Positions 6,515 through 9,783 of a DNA stretch of 9,783 bases are shown here, one piece after another. The notes under the pieces are model-generated. The model saw only the letters and a list, made by a program, of their open reading frames with translations, made no database searches and had not been told where the DNA came from. Location of the stretch: positions 1 to 9,783 of the forward strand of contig CAZHWR010000056.1 of assembly GCA_964536085.1 (NCBI GenBank), in the 5' to 3' direction. Numbering within the stretch: position 1 is the first letter of the stretch; each line of letters opens with the position of its first letter. Made by a program: the position numbers and the translations under genes. Origin of the DNA: CAZHWR01 sp964536085 (GTDB taxonomy: Bacteria; Bacillota; Clostridia; Oscillospirales; Ruminococcaceae).

Positions 6515-8032
6515 ATGAACAAACCCCTGGCATTAATTATCATGGACGGTTACGGCTATAATCCCTCCGATTACGGAAACGCGATAAAAGCCGCAAAAAC
6601 CCCGGTTATGGATAAAATCCTCGCTGAAAAGCCCAACACTCTTATCTCGGCGAGCGGTCTTTCGGTCGGACTGCCCGACGGTCAGATGGGCAACTCCGAG
6701 GTCGGTCACACAAATATCGGAGCAGGTCGTGTTGTTTATCAAATGCTCGTTAAAATTTCCAAATCGATTGAGGACGGAAAATTTTTCGACATAAAAGCTC
6801 TGATAGGCGCGATGGAAAACTGCAAAAAGAACAGTTCCGCTCTGCATATCATGGGACTTGTTTCCGACGGCGGAGTTCACAGCCATATCGAGCATCTTTA
6901 CGGCATTGTTGAAATGGCAAAGCGCCATGGTATCGACAAGGTTTATATTCACGCTTTCCTCGACGGACGCGACGTTCCCCCAACCTCCGGCGCTGAATAT
7001 GTTGCACAGTGCGTTGATAAACTCACCCAAATGGGAACGGGCGTTATAGCCACCGTCATGGGCAGATACTACTCGATGGACCGCGACTTCGCCTGGGACA
7101 GGGTCGAAAAAGCGTACAACGCCATGGTGCTCGGCGAGGGCAATCAGTGTAACTCCCCCGTTGAGGCTGTCCGCGCTTCGTATGAAGCGGGCGTTACCGA
7201 TGAATTTATGATTCCCACCGTTATCGACAAAAACGGAACGATAAAGGAAAATGACTCGGTTGTGTTCTTTAACTTCCGTCCCGACCGCGCACGCCAGATA
7301 ACAAGAGCTTTTGTCGATGAAAAATTTGACGGCTTCGAGCGCAAAAACGGATTTTTTCCTCTCGAATTTGTCTGCATGACCCAGTACGACGCGACAATGC
7401 CCAATGTTTCGGTTGCGTTCGGTCCCGAAGAATTAACTAATACCTTCGGCGAGATCGTCAGCAAGGCAAATCTCACCCAGCTTCGTATTGCAGAGACCCA
7501 AAAATATGCGCACGTCACATTCTTCTTCAACGGCGGTGAGGAAAAGACGTTTGACGGAGAGGACAGAATCCTCATCCAGTCTCCCGATGTTCCCACGTTT
7601 GACCTAAAGCCTGAGATGAGCGCGTACGAGGTATGCGACGCGGTTTGCGACGCTATCGAAAAGGAAAAATACGACGTTATCATCTTAAACTACGCAAACT
7701 GCGACATGGTCGGTCACACGGGAATTTTTCCCGCGGCGGTAAAAGCCGTCGAAGCGGTTGACGAGTGCGTCGGCAGAATGGTCGACGCAATTGAGCAAAA
7801 GGGCGGCATTGCTATTATTACAGCCGACCACGGAAACTCCGAAAAAATGTACGATGAAAACGGCAATCCGTTCACGGCGCACACGACTAATCTGGTTCCG
7901 CTCGCTGTAGTCGGCAAAGACTGCACTCTGCGCGACGGCGGCAAGCTGGCGGATATCGCTCCTACCATGCTGGACATACTCGGTATCGGCAAACCCGCTG
8001 AAATGGACGGAGAATCGCTCATAATAAAATAA
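6515..8032 (+). CDS. gpmI: 2,3-bisphosphoglycerate-independent phosphoglycerate mutase
   Basis: Interconverts 3- and 2-phosphoglycerate through a phosphoserine intermediate, using two Mn2+ ions, in the cytoplasm. The 505 residues match the cofactor-independent iPGM family of the alkaline phosphatase superfamily. Metal ligands and nucleophile are visible: Asp11 in IIMDGYG, Ser61 in MGNSEVGH, Asp397 and His401 in NCDMVGHTG, Asp438 and His439 in TADHGNSEKM, and His456 in AHTTNL. The substrate-binding lid domain contains SDGGVHSH (117-124), LDGRDVPP (149-156), FRPDRARQ (254-261) and ETQKYAHVTFFFNGG (327-341). The ATG follows AGAAAGGATCC at a good distance. It is the last gene of the operon; enolase, often next in Firmicutes, is absent and a terminator follows at once. 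Confidence 0.98.
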   Translation: MNKPLALIIMDGYGYNPSDYGNAIKAAKTPVMDKILAEKPNTLISASGLSVGLPDGQMGNSEVGHTNIGAGRVVYQMLVKISKSIEDGKFFDIKALIGAMENCKKNSSALHIMGLVSDGGVHSHIEHLYGIVEMAKRHGIDKVYIHAFLDGRDVPPTSGAEYVAQCVDKLTQMGTGVIATVMGRYYSMDRDFAWDRVEKAYNAMVLGEGNQCNSPVEAVRASYEAGVTDEFMIPTVIDKNGTIKENDSVVFFNFRPDRARQITRAFVDEKFDGFERKNGFFPLEFVCMTQYDATMPNVSVAFGPEELTNTFGEIVSKANLTQLRIAETQKYAHVTFFFNGGEEKTFDGEDRILIQSPDVPTFDLKPEMSAYEVCDAVCDAIEKEKYDVIILNYANCDMVGHTGIFPAAVKAVEAVDECVGRMVDAIEQKGGIAIITADHGNSEKMYDENGNPFTAHTTNLVPLAVVGKDCTLRDGGKLADIAPTMLDILGIGKPAEMDGESLIIK

Positions 8033-8056
8033 AGCTTTGTATTTGTACAATCGAAT

Positions 8057-8092
8057 TTAAAGACGGCGGCATAATTATGCCGCCGTCTTTAA
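8057..8092. terminator. Terminator of the pgk-tpiA-gpmI operon
   Basis: A perfect 36-bp palindrome centred at 8074/8075, with a GC-rich core GACGGCGGC and TCTTTAATT on its downstream side. It lies 24 nt after the gpmI stop. The mirror sequence also gives a T-containing tail on the minus strand. Confidence 0.85.
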
Positions 8093-8169
8093 TTAACTGC
8101 AATTTTGTGTCTCTTGGTAAAATTAATGTCGGCTTTTTTGTAAAAAATCAATAAAATCCAAAATTTATA

Positions 8170-8197
8170 TTGAAAAAAACTCATATAATGGTATAAT
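8170..8197 (+). promoter_or_regulatory. Promoter of the secreted CBM6-like protein gene
   Basis: TTGAAA (8170-8175) and a perfect TATAAT (8192-8197) are 16 nt apart in very AT-rich DNA. A second TATAAT at 8184-8189 is too close to this -35. Transcription would start near 8204, about 39 nt before the ATG at 8243. The rest of the 8093-8242 gap holds nothing else I can identify. Confidence 0.7.
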
Positions 8198-8242
8198 CAT
8201 TATGTAATCAATCGACAATCTTAAAAAGGAGAGTATGTTGAA

Positions 8243-9495
8243 ATGAAGAAAAGAATTTTAGCAGGGATCTTGGCTGCCGCATGCGCAGTATCTATTTCAT
8301 CAATAACCGTACTTGCCGACAGCGTTTCGCCCGATAAATTCGAAGCGGAAAGCTACTCGGAATGGTACGACGCCACAGCCGAAGATATAGCGGACACAGA
8401 TTTCCTTCCTCTGCTACAAGAGACAACCTTAAGGTCGAAAACGGCGGAACAGGTCAACAGGTAGCCGGAACAGGTCATATGAACTGGCTCAAATATGAAA
8501 ATCTTGATTTTGGCGTCGGATACAATCAATTTTTTGCCAACTATTCTGCAAAAGCTTCCAGATGCAGCTCAAGCGCACGCTTAGAAGTTCGTTTGGATGA
8601 TGTCAACTCCGAGGCGGTATGCGTGCTTTACACACCGGCCACCAACTCGGATAATTGGAATAACTATGAAACGGTTTACGCAGACATCGAAGAACCAATA
8701 ACAGGAGTTCACGACGTTTACATTTACATGCTCGGCGAGCCGGACAGCGGCGAAAATACCTGTATCGGCAATTTCGACTATTTCGGATTTGTAGAGGCTC
8801 CTGTTATCGAAGCCGCGGGCATTACGCTCAGCGATTCTTCTATTACTGTAAAAGTAGGAAGTACGGCTTCTCTAACCGCCTCAATCGTTCCTGACAATAC
8901 CGCAGACAAATCAGTAACATGGACGTCCTCTAATAACGCTGTCGCCACTGTTGTTGACGGTACGGTCACCGCTGCGGCACAGCAGACTACTGCCACTCCC
9001 ACGGTTACAAACGGCACGGCTACAGTAAACGGCAAGACGGTACTGTATGTAAACGGTAAGCAGGTGACCGGCACGCAGATTGTTACTGTTTCGGGTAAAA
9101 CATACGCTGTAGTAGGCGGCTATGTTAAGACAGGCAAAAAGCAGGTCGTTAAAATAGGAGGCAAATACTATATCGTAAACGCTAGCGGAGTAGTGCAGAA
9201 AGGCACAAAGAACAAGCTTATCAAGGTGGGAACAAAATCCTACGTTGTAAACAAAAACGGAGTGGTTCAGAGAAAAGCAAGCGGAAATAAGCTTGTCAAG
9301 GTCGGAACTAAGTCATATATAGTCAACAAGCTTGGAGTTGTGCAGAAAGGTACAAAGAACAAGCTCATCAAGATTGGCAAGAAAGCCTATGTTGTCAACA
9401 AAAAGGGCGTAGTACAGAAGAATAAGAAGTCAATAAAGGTCGGCAAGAAGACCTACAAGACAAGCAAAAAAGGCGTAGCTACACTGAAGAAGTAA
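8243..9495 (+). pseudogene. Secreted CBM6-like/Big_2/basic-repeat protein, frameshifted
   Basis: One gene split across two frames. Frame one starts at ATG 8243, 10 nt after AAGGAG, and encodes a signal peptide (MKKR, a hydrophobic core, likely cleavage VLA|DS after residue 25), then the first strand of a CBM6-like module (KFEAESYSEWYDA), but stops at 8464. The rest, DNLKVENGGTGQQ onward, is open in the -1 frame to 9495. Restoring one base near 8400-8425 gives about 417 residues: signal peptide; CBM6-like module to about 8800 (LKYENLDFG, RLEVRLDD, NWNNYETV and a final FDYFGFVEA strand); a Big_2-type Ig-like domain from 8815 to about 8980 (ITLSDSSITVKVGSTASL, VTWTSSNNAVATV); then lysine-rich tandem repeats. 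It is probably a surface or secreted polysaccharide-binding protein; no catalytic domain is seen. It may be a pseudogene, a sequencing error or, less likely, programmed frameshifting. Confidence 0.75.
9139..9492 (+). repeat. Lysine-rich tandem protein repeats at the C-terminus
   Basis: Five consecutive units of 22-25 residues start at 9139, 9211, 9286, 9358 and 9424. The common pattern is NKLIKVGTKSYVVNK-x-GVVQK. Two weaker units probably precede them from about 9010 (TVNGKTVLYVNGKQV and TVSGKTYAVVGGYVKTGK). The DNA copies differ mainly at third positions, so the duplications are old and kept by selection. The alternating aromatic/hydrophobic and Gly pattern recalls short beta-hairpin cell-wall-binding repeats, but there is no Trp and Lys is very frequent. 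Binding to anionic wall polymers is an inference. Confidence 0.8.
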
Positions 9496-9507
9496 CGTAT
9501 TGATAAA

Positions 9508-9549
9508 AGCATAAAAACGGCGCGGAATAATCCGCGCCGTTTTTATGCT
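9508..9549. terminator. Strong terminator after the CBM6-like gene, likely bidirectional
   Basis: A perfect 19-bp inverted repeat (9508-9526 with 9531-9549) with a 4-nt loop. The GC core ACGGCGCGGA is flanked by AAAAA/TTTTT, so the hairpin ends in a T run on either strand. It begins 13 nt after the stop codon. Confidence 0.88.
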
Positions 9550-9671
9550 ATCTTGCGATGTTTTGCGCTGTCAAAGGCAAGGTAATCATACGCAGGAAAA
9601 CAAGGTAAGAAAAGTATTTTAAATTACCTATATCCTGTCTCCAGTAAATACAAATTGTATAATTTCTATAT

Positions 9672-9701
9672 ATTATAACAACTTTAGCGATTTTATGACA
9701 A
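9672..9701 (-). promoter_or_regulatory. Possible minus-strand promoter in the right intergenic region
   Basis: On the minus strand TTGTCA (9701-9696) is followed after 18 nt by a perfect TATAAT (9677-9672). Transcription would start near 9665 and run left to the hairpin at 9549-9508. No protein gene of reasonable size lies in that path. The 9550-9730 stretch is otherwise AT-rich with two short hairpins (9552-9581 and 9603-9629) and no gene. Confidence 0.4.
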
Positions 9702-9730
9702 ACTGCGCCTTACACTGCACAAATCTATAG

Positions 9731-9762
9731 AATAAAAAAGCACTTGCAATTTGCAAGTGCTT
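9731..9762 (-). terminator. Terminator of the minus-strand tRNA
   Basis: An 11-bp inverted repeat, AAGCACTTGCA (9738-9748) with TGCAAGTGCTT (9752-9762). Read on the minus strand the hairpin is followed by TTTTTTATT, a good U tract. It lies 4 nt beyond the CCA end of the tRNA. Confidence 0.8.
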
Positions 9763-9766
9763 ATTT

Positions 9767-9783
9767 TGGAGGCGCCACTCGGA
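9767..9783 (-). tRNA. 3' end of a tRNA, probably tRNA-Cys (cut by window edge)
   Basis: Read on the minus strand, the last 17 nt are T, CCGAG (3' half of the T stem), TGGCGCC (3' half of the acceptor stem), T (discriminator base 73) and CCA. A GGCGCCA acceptor stem with U73 and an encoded CCA is typical of bacterial tRNA-Cys, where U73 is an identity element. The anticodon is outside the window, so the amino acid is an inference. The hairpin terminator directly behind it supports a real tRNA gene end. Confidence 0.65.

Noticed and set aside
8398..8425. Programmed -1 frameshifting in the CBM6-like gene
   Set aside because: No X-XXY-YYZ slippery heptamer in the correct phase is present (T-TTC-CTT and G-AAA-ACG both fail), and I see no strong stem just downstream. 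A one-base loss or sequence error is simpler.
9139..9492. CRISPR-like or DNA satellite array
   Set aside because: The repeats are adjacent coding units that diverge at third codon positions and have no spacers; the periodicity is at the protein level.
9548..9589. 13-residue minus-strand peptide within the candidate small RNA
   Set aside because: The ATG has no ribosome binding site and the stop runs into the terminator arm; a frame this short is expected by chance.
1..9783. Rex operator sites near rex or the glycolytic genes
   Set aside because: I looked for TTGTTAA-N4-TTAACAA-like dyads in each intergenic gap and saw none close enough to report.

Overview
This window looks like chromosomal DNA from a low-to-mid GC Gram-positive anaerobe, most likely a gut-type Clostridia (Oscillospiraceae/Ruminococcaceae-like). 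The evidence is the redox repressor Rex, strong AGGAGG-type ribosome binding sites, consensus sigma-A promoters, hairpin-plus-U terminators, a clustered pgk-tpiA-gpmI glycolytic operon, DegV and zinc-ribbon/Tic20-like membrane proteins, and a secreted protein with a CBM6-like module and a Big_2 domain. The genus is inferred; no marker in the window fixes it.

Layout. (1) 1-1775, plus strand: the 3' end of a type II NADP isocitrate dehydrogenase gene, a 181-nt gap with a strongly structured leader, rex, and a small zinc-ribbon membrane protein gene, ending in a shared AT-rich terminator hairpin. (2) 1840-2541, minus strand: an SGNH/GDSL hydrolase converging on that terminator. (3) 2570-2670: divergent promoters, including a perfect TTGACA-N17-TATAAT that drives trmL (tRNA wobble 2'-O-methyltransferase) and then degV. 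(4) 4111-4415: a 305-nt gap with a multi-hairpin element enclosed by a 10-bp inverted repeat, followed by an extended -10 promoter. (5) 4416-8032: pgk, tpiA and gpmI, with a GC-rich hairpin between pgk and tpiA and a perfect palindromic terminator after gpmI. (6) 8170-9549: a strong promoter, a secreted CBM6-like/Big_2/basic-repeat protein gene broken by a one-base frameshift, and a terminator. (7) 9550-9783: AT-rich DNA with a minus-strand promoter that could make a short RNA, then a tRNA terminator and the last 17 nt of a minus-strand tRNA, probably tRNA-Cys.

How the genes fit together. pgk, tpiA and gpmI cover the triose-phosphate to 2-phosphoglycerate steps of glycolysis; gapdh and enolase are not in the window. 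Rex senses NADH/NAD+ and in Firmicutes typically represses fermentation genes, but I found no clear Rex operator here. Most of the window is ordinary housekeeping DNA. The less ordinary parts are the structured rex leader, the structured degV-pgk spacer, the frameshifted surface protein with lysine-rich tandem repeats, and a possible short minus-strand transcript near the right edge. I did not find a convincing new defence, mobile or biosynthetic system.
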